DNA from: Amycolatopsis acididurans
GTDB taxonomy: Bacteria; Actinomycetota; Actinomycetes; Mycobacteriales; Pseudonocardiaceae
Length of the DNA: 64,000 bases
Assembly: GCF_012328925.1 (NCBI RefSeq)
Contig: NZ_JAAXLS010000020.1
Span: 1-64,000, forward strand
Direction of reading: 5' to 3'
Below are positions 44,211 to 52,649 of this stretch, piece by piece; within the stretch, counting starts at the first letter, position 1; each line of letters begins with the position of its first letter. The notes under the pieces are model-generated. The model was given only the letters and a program-made list of their open reading frames with translations, was not told the DNA's origin and made no database searches. The translations under genes were made by a program, and so were the position numbers.

Positions 44211-45031
44211 TCCGTCGGGCTCCAATTCATTTCGCGCTTCTGGCTGTAATCGGTGACATACCATTGCGGCTGCCCGAGCACCGTTTGCCCGCCGTCGACG
44301 GCGATCGAATGCCCGGTGACGAAGGAGGCCTCTGGCGAGCACAGGTAGGCCACAGCGTTGGCGATGTCCTCGGGGCGGCCGAGCCGTCCGGCCGGGGTAC
44401 GCCGGATCAAACCCCGGCGCTGGCGCTCGTTGTGGTCCAGGACCGGAGCTGTCATACCTGTCTCGATCACGCCCGGCATGACGCCGTTCACCCTGATGTC
44501 GAACGCGGCCAGTTCTGCCGCCATCGCCTGTACCAGCATGCCCAGCGCCGCCTTTGTCACGCAGTAGGCCGAAAGCAGCGTGGTGTACTGAACAGCGCCG
44601 GAGGACGCGTTGACAACGATGCACCCGCCCTCGTTCTGACTCGTCATCTGCTGTGCCACCGCATGACAAACCCCGAACGTGCCGTTGAGGTTCACGTCGA
44701 CGTGCCGCCGCCAGTCGGCGTCGCTCTGGTCCAGAAAGCCCTGAAACTTGCCAAACCCCGCGTTCGCGAAAAGGACGTCGATCCCGCCGAACTTGGCGAC
44801 GACAGCCGAAACCGCGTCGTCGACCGTGTCCCGGTCCGTCTGGTCCGCAGCGATCGTGATCACTTCGCTGCCAAGCTCTCGGCATTCGTCCGCGACCGCG
44901 ACCGTGAGCGTGTCCTTACGGTCGAACAGTGCCAGCGAGGTGGCCGGGCCGGCGAAGCGCCGGGCGGCGGCCGAGCCGATGTCGCCGCCGGCACCGGTGA
45001 TGATCACGCGCCGCTTTTGCGAATTCGTCAC
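44207..45031 (-). CDS. SDR family oxidoreductase
   Basis: This 274-residue classical SDR has RVIITGAGGDIGSAA (cofactor loop), LFDRKDT after strand 2, NAGFGKFQGF, NASSGAVQ, YCVTK (catalytic Tyr/Lys) and FVTGHSIAVDGGQTVLG. It has about 20 extra C-terminal residues (PQWYVTDYSQKREMNWSPTE), longer than the standard end. It is probably an alcohol/ketone dehydrogenase in the ring-degradation operon. Confidence 0.85.
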   Translation of the reverse strand: MTNSQKRRVIITGAGGDIGSAAARRFAGPATSLALFDRKDTLTVAVADECRELGSEVITIAADQTDRDTVDDAVSAVVAKFGGIDVLFANAGFGKFQGFLDQSDADWRRHVDVNLNGTFGVCHAVAQQMTSQNEGGCIVVNASSGAVQYTTLLSAYCVTKAALGMLVQAMAAELAAFDIRVNGVMPGVIETGMTAPVLDHNERQRRGLIRRTPAGRLGRPEDIANAVAYLCSPEASFVTGHSIAVDGGQTVLGQPQWYVTDYSQKREMNWSPTE

Positions 45032-45076
45032 TTCGTACTCCCGTTCCCGCCAGCATGTTCTGGCTCAATCGCCGAG

Positions 45077-46234
45077 TCAGGCAAGGAGCCCCATGGAGCG
45101 AGCGATGACAATGGTCTGAATTTCCGAGGTGCCGCCCCCGATCTCGAGGTATTTGCAGTCGCGGTAGTGACGTGCGACGGGATAGTCCTCGGTGAAGCCA
45201 TAACCGCCGAAGATCTGGACGGCTTCGCGTGCGGCGCTGACATACGCTTCGCTTGCGTACATTTTCGCCGCCGACGCGGTAGCTGCCGCATCGCGGTCGC
45301 CGAGATCGACCGCGACCGCCGCCTCCTTGACCATGGCGGCCGCGGCGTCGGCGGCAAGCCGCATACGGACGATCTTCTCCGCGACGAGCTGGTGTGAACC
45401 GATCGTCTTGCCGAACGTGGTGCGCGTCCGGGCATGCTCGAGCGTACGACCCACGAGGTCGAACAGCGCGCCGGCCGAGATGGCTGCGAGGAAAAGCCGC
45501 TCCTTGCTCAACCCGGCCCGTAGCGCGCGCCATGCGTCATGCCGTGGCCCGACAATGTCCGCCTCGGACGCGGGCACGTCATCGAAGAAGACCTCACACA
45601 GATCCAGCGCCCGCAGTCCGACCTTCCGCAACGGCCGAATCGTGACACCGGAGGAGTTCGGATCGATCATCAGGAGCGTGATGCCATCCTGCGGGCGCTC
45701 CCCGGTTTTCGTCCGGACCGCCGTAATGATGCGGTCGGCCACTTTCGCCCCGGTGATGAAGACCTTCTGCCCGGTGACCGAGAAGCCACCATTCGTCACG
45801 GTGGCCCGGGTGCGCATGGCGGATGCGTCCGACCCCGAGCCGGGCTCGGTCAATGCGAACGCGATGCGAGCTCGCCCGTCGGCCAGCAGTGGCAGCCAGT
45901 GCGCACGCTGCTGCTCCGTTCCCAGGCGATTGATCGCCTCGGCGCCGAGAACCCAGAGCGAGTAATAGGACTGGGCGACGGCCAGACTGTGCCGAGCCAA
46001 GGCCTCATGGACGACGGCGAGATCCAGGGCACTCGCGCCGGCCCCGCCGTAGGACTCGGGCACCGGCAGCCGGGCCCACGATCCCGCGGCGAGGGCATCC
46101 ATCGCTTCGTGCGGATAAGCCCCACGCTCATCCCAGTCGGCGCACTGCTCCGAAGTGATGTGGCTCGCCGCGAGGGCGTCGAGTGATTTGACGATGGCCC
46201 GATGTTCCGAATCGAGCGAGCCGGACCACCACAT
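45077..46234 (-). CDS. Acyl-CoA dehydrogenase
   Basis: This 385-residue acyl-CoA dehydrogenase has IAFALTEPGSGSDASAMRT (flavin contact), KVFITGAKVADRI, the RTRTTFGKTIGSHQLVAEKIVRM helix and a C-terminal GGYGFTEDYPVARHYRDCKYLEIGGGTSEIQ with the catalytic Glu of the YxxE type. It is first in a 12-gene minus-strand operon. The start at 46234 follows AGGTGA at 7 nt; the GTG one codon earlier is too close. Confidence 0.88.
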   Translation of the reverse strand: MWWSGSLDSEHRAIVKSLDALAASHITSEQCADWDERGAYPHEAMDALAAGSWARLPVPESYGGAGASALDLAVVHEALARHSLAVAQSYYSLWVLGAEAINRLGTEQQRAHWLPLLADGRARIAFALTEPGSGSDASAMRTRATVTNGGFSVTGQKVFITGAKVADRIITAVRTKTGERPQDGITLLMIDPNSSGVTIRPLRKVGLRALDLCEVFFDDVPASEADIVGPRHDAWRALRAGLSKERLFLAAISAGALFDLVGRTLEHARTRTTFGKTIGSHQLVAEKIVRMRLAADAAAAMVKEAAVAVDLGDRDAAATASAAKMYASEAYVSAAREAVQIFGGYGFTEDYPVARHYRDCKYLEIGGGTSEIQTIVIARSMGLLA

Positions 46235-46237
46235 CAC

Positions 46238-46547
46238 GCAATCACCTCGACCCTATGGCTCCCGCACGGCGTGGAGCGAACGAGTTCTGACCGAGCAGCG
46301 GCTTCGACAATAGCAGGACAATGCAACATCTGACAATTGTCTGACTGATACAGCACGGCCTTGGCCGGCCCGCACGTCGCCGTCGGCGGAGTTGCCAAAA
46401 CAACCGCACTGTTTCCGTAGTCGCCGATGAACCAGCAGTAAACGGTCTTCCGGCGCCGCACGCCGCCACCTTGACGTCTGACCGTCCAGAAGTCTAATGT
46501 TAGACCGCTTCTTGGCCTTGGTCCATGAGTTTCCGGAGGCTGAACGA
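46238..46547. promoter_or_regulatory. 310-bp divergent control region with a cluster of GTCnGAC half-sites
   Basis: No gene is present. Toward the minus-strand operon, ATCTGAC (46328-46334) and GTCTGAC (46339-46345) lie 11 bp apart. TTGTCA (46341-46336, minus) and TATTGT, 18 nt further, form a possible promoter overlapping them. Toward the plus-strand SDR, GTCTGAC (46476-46482) precedes the palindrome GTCTAA-TG-TTAGAC (46492-46505). A further TTCTGAC lies at 46285-46291. The region probably integrates control of both directions by the GntR protein(s). Confidence 0.6.
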
Positions 46548-47312
46548 GTGTCTTCACGCAGGCTGGCGGGACGAGTTGTTCTGGTCACCGGCGCCGCCCA
46601 AGGGCAAGGCGCGGCCGAGGCAAGGGCTTTCGTCGCCGAAGGCGCAAACGTCGTGCTCGCCGACGTACGCGACCAACAAGGTGAGGCCACAGCTCGGGAA
46701 CTCGGCGGCTCGGCACGGTACTTCCACCTCGACGTGACGTCGGAGCACGACTGGTCCGCCGCGGTCGCGAAGACCATTGCCGCATTCGGAAAGCTGGACG
46801 GGCTGGTGAACAACGCGGGAATCCTGCGGTACTCGCCGCTCGCGGACACGACGTTGGAGGACTGGAACACGGTGATCGCGGTCGACCAGACCGGCACGTT
46901 CCTCGGTATGCGGGCGGCCGTCCGTCCGATGATCGAGGCAGGTGGCGGATCGATCGTCAACATCTCCTCGACAAGCGGGTTCTGGGGTTTGCCGGAAATC
47001 ACCGCGTACACGGCCGCCAAATGGGCCGTGCGGGGAATGACGAAGGCCGCCGCGGTCGAACTGGGTCAGTTCAATATCCGGGTCAACTCTTTGCATCCCG
47101 GCGCGGTCGACACGGCCATGAGCCGCGGCAACGAAGACTGGGCAGCGCACTCCCCCGGCGGTTTCACCTACGTTCCACTCGGCCGGATCGGACAGCCCGA
47201 AGAGATAGCGAGCCTCGCCGCATTCCTGTTGAGCGACGAATCGTCATTCTGCACGGGCAGCGAGTTCGTTGCCGATGGTGGCGCGCTCGCGGGCCCCGTA
47301 CGTCGCTCGTGA
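46548..47312 (+). CDS. SDR family oxidoreductase (3-alpha/20-beta-hydroxysteroid-dehydrogenase-like)
   Basis: This 254-residue SDR has VVLVTGAAQGQGAAEA, an Asp-containing LADVRD (NAD preference), NNAGILRYSPL, NISSTSGFWG, YTAAKWAV and GSEFVADGGALAGP. The GAAQGQG loop is typical of hydroxysteroid-type dehydrogenases. The GTG at 46548 is preferred because GGAGG is 8 nt upstream. The longer frame from 46497 would start inside the operator palindrome. It is the only plus-strand gene between 33 and 50 kb and has its own GntR-type operator. Confidence 0.85.
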   Translation: MSSRRLAGRVVLVTGAAQGQGAAEARAFVAEGANVVLADVRDQQGEATARELGGSARYFHLDVTSEHDWSAAVAKTIAAFGKLDGLVNNAGILRYSPLADTTLEDWNTVIAVDQTGTFLGMRAAVRPMIEAGGGSIVNISSTSGFWGLPEITAYTAAKWAVRGMTKAAAVELGQFNIRVNSLHPGAVDTAMSRGNEDWAAHSPGGFTYVPLGRIGQPEEIASLAAFLLSDESSFCTGSEFVADGGALAGPVRRS

Positions 47313-47400
47313 CCGGTCGTGCACACCGCCGCCGAGATGAAGGCCTCAGCCGCGACTCATTGCGCCTGGGCCCATTTCTCGCGTCTGAGGGTCGGCCCGG

Positions 47401-48156
47401 TCATCTGGCCGCGTAGCCGCCATCGACGGCAAGGACCGCACCGGTTACGTAGCTCGCGAGCGGTGATGCGAGGAATACGACCGCCGGCGCTACCTCGTCC
47501 GGCTGGCCGAGCCGGTACATCGGGATCTTGCGCATCAGCCGCCTGTTCTGCTCGGGATCCGCGACGATGGCCGCGGGCATCTCGGTGTCGAGATAACCCG
47601 GCGCCACCGCGTTGACCCGGATGCGCCGCCGCACGAACTCGATCGCAAGCGAGCGGGTCAATGCTTCGATGCCGCCCTTGCTGGCCGAATAGGCCGCCTG
47701 GCCGGCCACCCCCGATGCGCCGGCGATCGACGAGATGTTCACGATCGTGCGTTCGCGATCCGGCGACTGGCGCGCGAACGCCTGCGCACAGAAGAAGGCG
47801 CCCGTGAGATTGATGTCGACCACCTGCCGCCAATCGCCGGGACTGACCTCGACCGCATCGGCCTCGTGCACGACCGCGGCATTGTTCACGAGGACGTCGA
47901 GGCTGCCGAACCGGTCGATGATCTGCCCGAATACCGCGGCGACGGCATCCTGATCGCGCACGTCCAGGCTGTACGCGACGCCGCGCCCGCCGCCCTGGCA
48001 CACCGTTTCGACCGTGTGCTCAAGCGGCGCGCGCCGACGGCCCACGCACACGACCGTGGCACCCGATCGCGCCAGAGCGATCGCCGTGCTCGCACCGAGC
48101 CCTGAACCGGCACCGGTGACAACGGCAACGTGCCCGCTCAGATCGCACTGCATCAT
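47401..48156 (-). CDS. SDR family oxidoreductase
   Basis: This 251-residue classical SDR has [22 protein letters not shown] after strand 2 (basic, suggesting NADP), [23 protein letters not shown] and [15 protein letters not shown]. It is coupled by an ATGA overlap to the small EthD-like gene upstream, which follows the GntR gene, so it is probably in the regulator's transcript. It converges with the previous SDR; the 88-bp gap shows no terminator hairpin. Confidence 0.86.
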   Translation of the reverse strand: MMQCDLSGHVAVVTGAGSGLGASTAIALARSGATVVCVGRRRAPLEHTVETVCQGGGRGVAYSLDVRDQDAVAAVFGQIIDRFGSLDVLVNNAAVVHEADAVEVSPGDWRQVVDINLTGAFFCAQAFARQSPDRERTIVNISSIAGASGVAGQAAYSASKGGIEALTRSLAIEFVRRRIRVNAVAPGYLDTEMPAAIVADPEQNRRLMRKIPMYRLGQPDEVAPAVVFLASPLASYVTGAVLAVDGGYAAR

Positions 48157-48491
48157 GTCGCTTGCCGGCCGGTCGCTTCGCCGATCGCACCGGTCCGGCT
48201 CAGCACCTCACGGCTCCAGGACACGATGTGCCCTTGCCACGGACCCCAGCCCCGGACCTCCGCATACCGTGGATGGTCGAACACCGCGGGCGATTCGATG
48301 TCGTAAATCGCGAGGAACTGGTTTTCCCGGCCAAGCAGCTGACAGCGGTGAACGGCACTGATCCCTGGCACCGACAACATCCCAGGAATGTGCACCTCGT
48401 CGTACCACCGATGCCAATCGGGCAGATCTTCTCCAGGTGCGAACTCGCACCACACAACGTAGACAAACGGTGCCGGCGGCTGTGTGCCCAC
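48153..48491 (-). CDS. Small dimeric alpha/beta-barrel protein (EthD-like)
   Basis: This 112-residue protein, with [28 protein letters not shown] and [27 protein letters not shown], is the common ferredoxin-like fold found as a DUF4286/EthD-type protein in catabolic clusters. Such proteins dimerise around hydrophobic ligands. EthD itself is required for a P450 system degrading ethers, which makes the nearby P450 gene notable. The GTG start has GAGGAGG upstream. No catalytic residue is apparent. Confidence 0.7.
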   Translation of the reverse strand: MGTQPPAPFVYVVWCEFAPGEDLPDWHRWYDEVHIPGMLSVPGISAVHRCQLLGRENQFLAIYDIESPAVFDHPRYAEVRGWGPWQGHIVSWSREVLSRTGAIGEATGRQAT

Positions 48492-48553
48492 GGAACCTCC
48501 TCTACACGACAGTGTGCTGGTTCAATCCCACAACGCCCGGCGATTATCCCGTG

Positions 48554-49348
48554 TCACTCCGCGGATGGAGCCACACGCGCGGCTTTGCGACGGGGACGCG
48601 AATCCGCGGGAGGCGTGACGTGCTCGCGCAGATACTCCAGATGCTGAGTCATGCGCTTCTCCGCGAGGTCGGGATCTTGAGCCTTGATCGCGGAGACGAT
48701 CGCGATATGGTGACGCACCGCGTCCCGGCCGACCTCCTCGGAGGTCTCGATGAAGCCGAGCGGATGCGCCACGCGGTGCAGAGCCGCGACGAAGGTCGCG
48801 ACAAGCCGGTTGCCGGACGCATCTGCGACGACGCCGTGGAACTCCGCGTTGAAGTTCGGTACTTCCGGATCGTCGACACTGGCATACTTCTCGCGCTCGA
48901 TGATGTCGTGCAGGCGCGTGAGGTGAGCCTCGGTGCGATTCACCGCGGCCAGACGCGCGACCGGAATCTCCAGCATGTTCCGGAACTCGGCCACCTCGTC
49001 GTATCGGATGCTGCCCAGTTCCAACGTGTTGTTGAGCCGCTCCGAAACGAGCTCGCCGAGTTTGTGATGGTCCAGATAAGTGACGAAGGATCCACCGCTC
49101 GCGCCGGGAACGGTCGAAATCAGTCCCGCGGAGACCAGTGCCCGCAAGGCTTCCCTGATCGTGGCCCTGCTGACCTGAAATTGCTCGGCAAGTTTCGCCT
49201 CACTGGGAAAACGCTCGCCGCGACCGAAGACTCCACTGAGGATGGCGGCACGAAGCTGCGCTTCGACCTGCTGGCGTGGCCGCATCACCGGTTCGGGCCG
49301 GAATCCGTCCGAAACACCCACAGCGTCGGCTGCGGCATTGGTCCTCAT
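48554..49348 (-). CDS. GntR-family regulator, FadR subfamily (FCD domain)
   Basis: This 264-residue DNA-binding protein has an N-terminal winged helix-turn-helix (about 25-95: QVEAQLRAAILSGVFGRGERFPSEAKLAEQF and VSRATIREALRALVSAGLI). The C-terminal helical FCD domain has the Asp/His metal-site residues in NAEFHGVVADASG, RHHIAI and RMTQHLEYL. FCD regulators usually sense organic acids and bind GTnnnAC-type operators. GTCTGAC elements precede its own gene and at least six neighbouring transcripts. The start at 49348 has GGAGGAGG upstream. Confidence 0.9.
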   Translation of the reverse strand: MRTNAAADAVGVSDGFRPEPVMRPRQQVEAQLRAAILSGVFGRGERFPSEAKLAEQFQVSRATIREALRALVSAGLISTVPGASGGSFVTYLDHHKLGELVSERLNNTLELGSIRYDEVAEFRNMLEIPVARLAAVNRTEAHLTRLHDIIEREKYASVDDPEVPNFNAEFHGVVADASGNRLVATFVAALHRVAHPLGFIETSEEVGRDAVRHHIAIVSAIKAQDPDLAEKRMTQHLEYLREHVTPPADSRPRRKAARVAPSAE

Positions 49349-49404
49349 CGGTGCCTCCTCCGGCACGGCCCTCATCTGTACGACGTTCAGCCCATGTCAT
49401 CGTA

Positions 49405-49418
49405 GTCTATAGTCTGAC
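49405..49418. promoter_or_regulatory. GntR autoregulatory site
   Basis: GTCTATA and GTCTGAC stand head to tail 57 bp before the regulator start. On the minus strand the same bases read GTCAGACTATAGAC, in which TATAGA could be the -10. Repressor binding here would shut off its own gene. Confidence 0.55.
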
Positions 49419-49482
49419 CAAAGCAGGCCAAGGGCGACGGTGACGTCAGCCACCGGGGCCGGCTCCCGACCACCTCCACCAG

Positions 49483-50709
49483 TCACCACGTCACCGGCAG
49501 CGTTTCGACCTCGAAATTCGATCCATCCTCGACGAAGGTCAGGTCGCTCATGGGCACCGCGAGCGCCAGTGTCGGCACCCGCTTCCACAGCTTGGCATGC
49601 ACGACCTGCAATTCCATGCGCGCCAGCAACTGGCCGGGGCACTGGTGGATGCCGTACCCGAAGGCGACATTGGCCCGGGTGTTCGGGCGATGGAAATCCA
49701 GCTCGTTCGGATTTTCGAAAACCGTCTCGTCGCGATCCATCACGTTGTTGAGAACGATGACACCCTCGTTGGGCCGGATGACCTTGTCTCCTATCGCGAC
49801 TTCCGCGATCGCCACCCGCCGGCGGCCGGCGTGCGTCGTGCCGAGATAGCGGAACATCTCGTCAACGGCATTGGCGATGAACGCGGGATCGTCGCTGTCC
49901 CGGACCTCCGCGAGCGCTTCCGGCCTGGTGAGCAGGAGCAGCACGCTGAGGCTGATCATGCCGGCGGTCGTGTCGTGCCCGGCGACGAGCAGGAGCCGGC
50001 TCAGCCGCACCAGATCGGCGCGGGCGAAATGGCCGGGCCGCACCTGCTGGTGGACCATGCGGCTGATCAGGTCGTTCGCCGGGGAGTCGGTCTTGAGGTC
50101 GATCAACCGCTCGAAGTAGTCGAGCAGATCGGCTTCGGCGGCCGCCGCCCGCTCGGCAGTTGGTGCGGCAAGGAGCGCCTTGGCACGACGACCGAAGAAC
50201 TCGCGGTCACCGTAGGGCACGCCCAGCAGTTCGCAGATCACCATCGTCGGAATGGTGACCGCGAGCCGCGAGACGAGATCAGCGGGCTGTTCGCCGGCGA
50301 GCAGTTCCTCCAGCAGCCGGTCGACGAGGTCCTCGACCTTCGAGCGAATCTGGGCGACCCGCTTGACGGTGAAATCCTGGATCATCATCCGCTTCTGACG
50401 ATCATGCTCCGGGTTGTCGATCGCCCGGATCGTGCGGTCCTTGCCGAGGGTCGTCTTGTAGGCCACGTTCTTCTCGGGGAAACCGGAATGAACAGGATCC
50501 GCACTGAACCGCTTGTCATCACTGAGGACCGCTCGGCCGTCGGAGTAGCGGGTGATCACCCAGGCTTCCTGGCCGTCCCAGATCCGCATCCGGCTGACGG
50601 GCTCTTCCCGCTGACGGCGCATGACCTCGGGTGGCGGATCGAACGGGCATCCGCCGATGTCACGAGGCGGGGGAAAGTAGCCGATCTCCACCTCAGGCTG
50701 GGATGTCAT
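49483..50709 (-). CDS. Cytochrome P450
   Basis: This 408-residue class I bacterial P450 has the I-helix oxygen motif AGHDTT (about 243), K-helix ExxR in DEMFRYLG (about 285) and haem-ligand loop FGYGIHQCPGQ (Cys about 354). Relatives are soluble CYP105-like monooxygenases that take electrons from a ferredoxin; none is encoded nearby. A paralogue is at 61671-62891 with long shared blocks (AIDNPEHDRQKRMMIQDFTV versus TIDNPEHDRQKRMMIQDFTV). The ATG at 50709 has GGAGG at 5 nt. Hydroxylation of the island's hydrocarbon or terpenoid substrate is likely. Confidence 0.92.
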   Translation of the reverse strand: MTSQPEVEIGYFPPPRDIGGCPFDPPPEVMRRQREEPVSRMRIWDGQEAWVITRYSDGRAVLSDDKRFSADPVHSGFPEKNVAYKTTLGKDRTIRAIDNPEHDRQKRMMIQDFTVKRVAQIRSKVEDLVDRLLEELLAGEQPADLVSRLAVTIPTMVICELLGVPYGDREFFGRRAKALLAAPTAERAAAAEADLLDYFERLIDLKTDSPANDLISRMVHQQVRPGHFARADLVRLSRLLLVAGHDTTAGMISLSVLLLLTRPEALAEVRDSDDPAFIANAVDEMFRYLGTTHAGRRRVAIAEVAIGDKVIRPNEGVIVLNNVMDRDETVFENPNELDFHRPNTRANVAFGYGIHQCPGQLLARMELQVVHAKLWKRVPTLALAVPMSDLTFVEDGSNFEVETLPVTW

Positions 50710-50739
50710 GCGAACCTCCAAGACCTATCCGTCATCCAA

Positions 50740-50768
50740 CGATAAACTGTCTGACAACTCCCGGTCAA
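50740..50768 (-). promoter_or_regulatory. P450 promoter with GTCTGAC in the spacer
   Basis: On the minus strand TTGACC (50768-50763), 17 nt and TTATCG (50745-50740) form the promoter about 30 bp from the P450 start. The GTCnGAC element (50749-50755) lies in the spacer, placing a bound repressor between -35 and -10. Confidence 0.6.
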
Positions 50769-50828
50769 CGCGGGCAACCACCCGGTGAGACAGCGCTTGG
50801 AACCGAGCGCGCTGCTAACGTCTTACGT

Positions 50829-50859
50829 TTGACACCGGCCCGGACGATCGACTTATGAT
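50829..50859 (+). promoter_or_regulatory. Promoter of the DapA-like/diketone-hydrolase operon
   Basis: TTGACA (50829-50834) and TATGAT (50854-50859) are separated by 19 nt, close to consensus, 44 bp before the start at 50904. AACGTCTTACG just upstream may be a degenerate half-site of the island regulator. Confidence 0.5.
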
Positions 50860-50903
50860 GAGTCCTGGCAGGCGCCGCAACGCGAAAAGGCAGGAGGTCA
50901 TTC

Positions 50904-51848
50904 GTGACGGCCGCTGATCTCTTCCCCGATGAACCGCAGATCATGTGCATGTCCATCACGCCGTTCACCCCCGATGGGAACGTCGACGAGAACGCACTGC
51001 GCGCTCATTTGCGCCGGCTGATCGACGCTCACGTCGGGGTCTACCTGGCCAGCCCTGGTTCCGGTGAAGGTCACGCCCTCACCGTCACCGAAACACGTCG
51101 CGTCTACGAGATCGGTGTCGAGGAGTGCCGGGGGAAAGTACCGGTGTGCGCGAATCCCCGTGAGTCGCGCGACGTCGACAGCATGCTCGAAATCGCCGGC
51201 ATCGCCGTGGCGGCCGGCGTCGACGCTGTCCAGATCTACCAGATCGACGGTGGGCACGGGTTCACGCCGACGACGCCCGAGCTGTACGCCTACTTCCGGG
51301 ACGTAATCCGGGAAACCGACCATCCGGTGATCATCGGCTGCAATCCCGTGGCCGGTTACCTCGCGTCGGTCGATCTTCTCGAACGGCTCTGCCGGGAGTT
51401 TCCGCGAATTGTCGCGGTCAACGTATTCGAGACGCCGCTGGGATATGTCGCCGAGTGCCGGGACCGCTTGCCCGATCACGTGCGCCTGTTCTGTGGCCAG
51501 ACCACGGCTGTGCAAGCGTGGCTGCTGGGCGCGACCGGCATGCTCTCCGCGGCGGCCAACGTCGTACCGCATACGACAGCCGCACTCGGCCGATGCTTCG
51601 CCGCTGGGGACCTCAAGGCGGCGTCGCTGGCAGCCACCCGGTTGCAGCGTTTTTACTCGGCCTTCGTCCACACGATGGCCGGCGCGGCGTGGGAGAAGCT
51701 GGCCCTGAAGATCCTCGGGCTACCCGGCGGCAACGGAGTCATCCGGCGTCCCTATCTGTTCCCCGACGAGCAGGCCGAGGCAAGGATGCGAACCCAGCTC
51801 GCGGAACTCGGTGTCCCGGCATGGGAGACGGAGTACGCCGCCAGGTGA
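50904..51848 (+). CDS. Dihydrodipicolinate synthase-fold protein lacking the Schiff-base lysine
   Basis: This 314-residue TIM barrel of the DapA/N-acetylneuraminate lyase family has SITPFTPDGNVDENALRAHL and GVYLASPGSGEGHALT (the GTTGE loop changed). IIGCNPVAGY replaces the YNxPxxTG strand, and IVAVNVFE stands where the family has IxGIKE. The catalytic lysine position is Asn173, and no Lys lies between about 80 and 235. It therefore cannot use normal class I aldolase chemistry, and its function is open (hydro-lyase, hydrolase or binding protein). The GTG start has AGGAGG upstream. It is the first of a two-gene operon with the beta-diketone hydrolase homologue. Confidence 0.8.
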   Translation: MTAADLFPDEPQIMCMSITPFTPDGNVDENALRAHLRRLIDAHVGVYLASPGSGEGHALTVTETRRVYEIGVEECRGKVPVCANPRESRDVDSMLEIAGIAVAAGVDAVQIYQIDGGHGFTPTTPELYAYFRDVIRETDHPVIIGCNPVAGYLASVDLLERLCREFPRIVAVNVFETPLGYVAECRDRLPDHVRLFCGQTTAVQAWLLGATGMLSAAANVVPHTTAALGRCFAAGDLKAASLAATRLQRFYSAFVHTMAGAAWEKLALKILGLPGGNGVIRRPYLFPDEQAEARMRTQLAELGVPAWETEYAAR

Positions 51849-51884
51849 AACGCCCACCGAGGGGTTTGGTCATGAAGGGAAACA

Positions 51885-52646
51885 ATGGCGGTCACACCCA
51901 AGTTCGAGGACTACGCGGACAAGTACGCCAATGTGGCGATGACGCGCAGCGACGGCATCCTTGAACTCACCTTCCACACCGATGGCGAGAGTCTGCAGTG
52001 GACGCTGCGCATTCACGACGAACTGGCCTACCTGTTCGACGAAATCGCGGCGGACAGGGAAAACAAGGTCGTGATCCTCACCGGCGCCGGCGACGCGTTC
52101 TGCGATAGCCTCGATCACGCGACGTTCTCGTCATCCACCCCGCAGGAGTGGGACCGGATCCTTTACGACGGCCGACGCCTGCTCACCAACCTCCTGGCGA
52201 TCAACGTCCCGGTGATATCAGCCGTGAATGGGCCCGCTCGGTTCCACGCCGAGATTCCCGCCATGTCGGACATCGTGATCGCTTCCGAAACCGCTGCCTT
52301 CCAAGACCTTCACTACAAATCCGGGGTGGTTCCGGGCGACGGATCGCACGTGGTGTGGACGCACCTGCTCGGCCCGAATCGCGGGCGCTACTTCCTTTTG
52401 ACAGGGCAAGAACTCGACGCGCGAACCGCGTTCTCCTTCGGCGTGGTGAACGAGGTGCTGCCCACGCCGGAGGTACTCCCCCGCGCGCGCGAAATCGCCC
52501 GAGAATTCGCGGCCAGGCCGTTCCTGACCCGCCGCTATGCGCGCGAGGTGCTGACATTGGAATACAAGCGGCTGCTGCAAGCGGGGATCAGCACTGGCTT
52601 GGGGCTACAAGGCCTGGCGAAGCTGGCGAGCAATCCATACTCGTGA
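51885..52646 (+). CDS. Crotonase-fold beta-diketone hydrolase (6-oxocamphor hydrolase homologue)
   Basis: This 253-residue crotonase-fold protein resembles 6-oxocamphor hydrolase of Rhodococcus along its whole length as I recall that sequence (DELAYLFDEIAADRENKVVI, RGRYFLLTGQELDARTA). Residues matching the hydrolase active site are Trp39, His121 (ARFHAEIP), His143 (DLHYKSG) and Asp152 (PGDGSH), in register with its Trp40, His122, His145 and Asp154. That enzyme cleaves a cyclic beta-diketone by retro-Claisen hydrolysis to a keto acid, without CoA. It is the second gene of the operon starting at 50904, and the strongest clue that the island degrades an alicyclic ketone. Confidence 0.85.
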   Translation: MAVTPKFEDYADKYANVAMTRSDGILELTFHTDGESLQWTLRIHDELAYLFDEIAADRENKVVILTGAGDAFCDSLDHATFSSSTPQEWDRILYDGRRLLTNLLAINVPVISAVNGPARFHAEIPAMSDIVIASETAAFQDLHYKSGVVPGDGSHVVWTHLLGPNRGRYFLLTGQELDARTAFSFGVVNEVLPTPEVLPRAREIAREFAARPFLTRRYAREVLTLEYKRLLQAGISTGLGLQGLAKLASNPYS

Positions 52647-52649
52647 TCT

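Noticed and set aside
43284-44885. A 533-residue protein extending the IpdA-like gene upstream
   Set aside because: The added stretch lies within the SDR gene in another frame; the ATG at 44210 overlapping the SDR stop is the proper start.
46332-46341. Perfect palindrome GACAATTGTC as a separate operator
   Set aside because: It arises where two GTCnGAC-type half-sites 11 bp apart meet, so it needs no separate explanation.
50904-52646. A complete camphor pathway
   Set aside because: Only the diketone-hydrolase homologue and generic P450s point to camphor. No CamA/CamB-type partners or recognisable diketocamphane monooxygenase could be identified, so naming the substrate would be unsupported.
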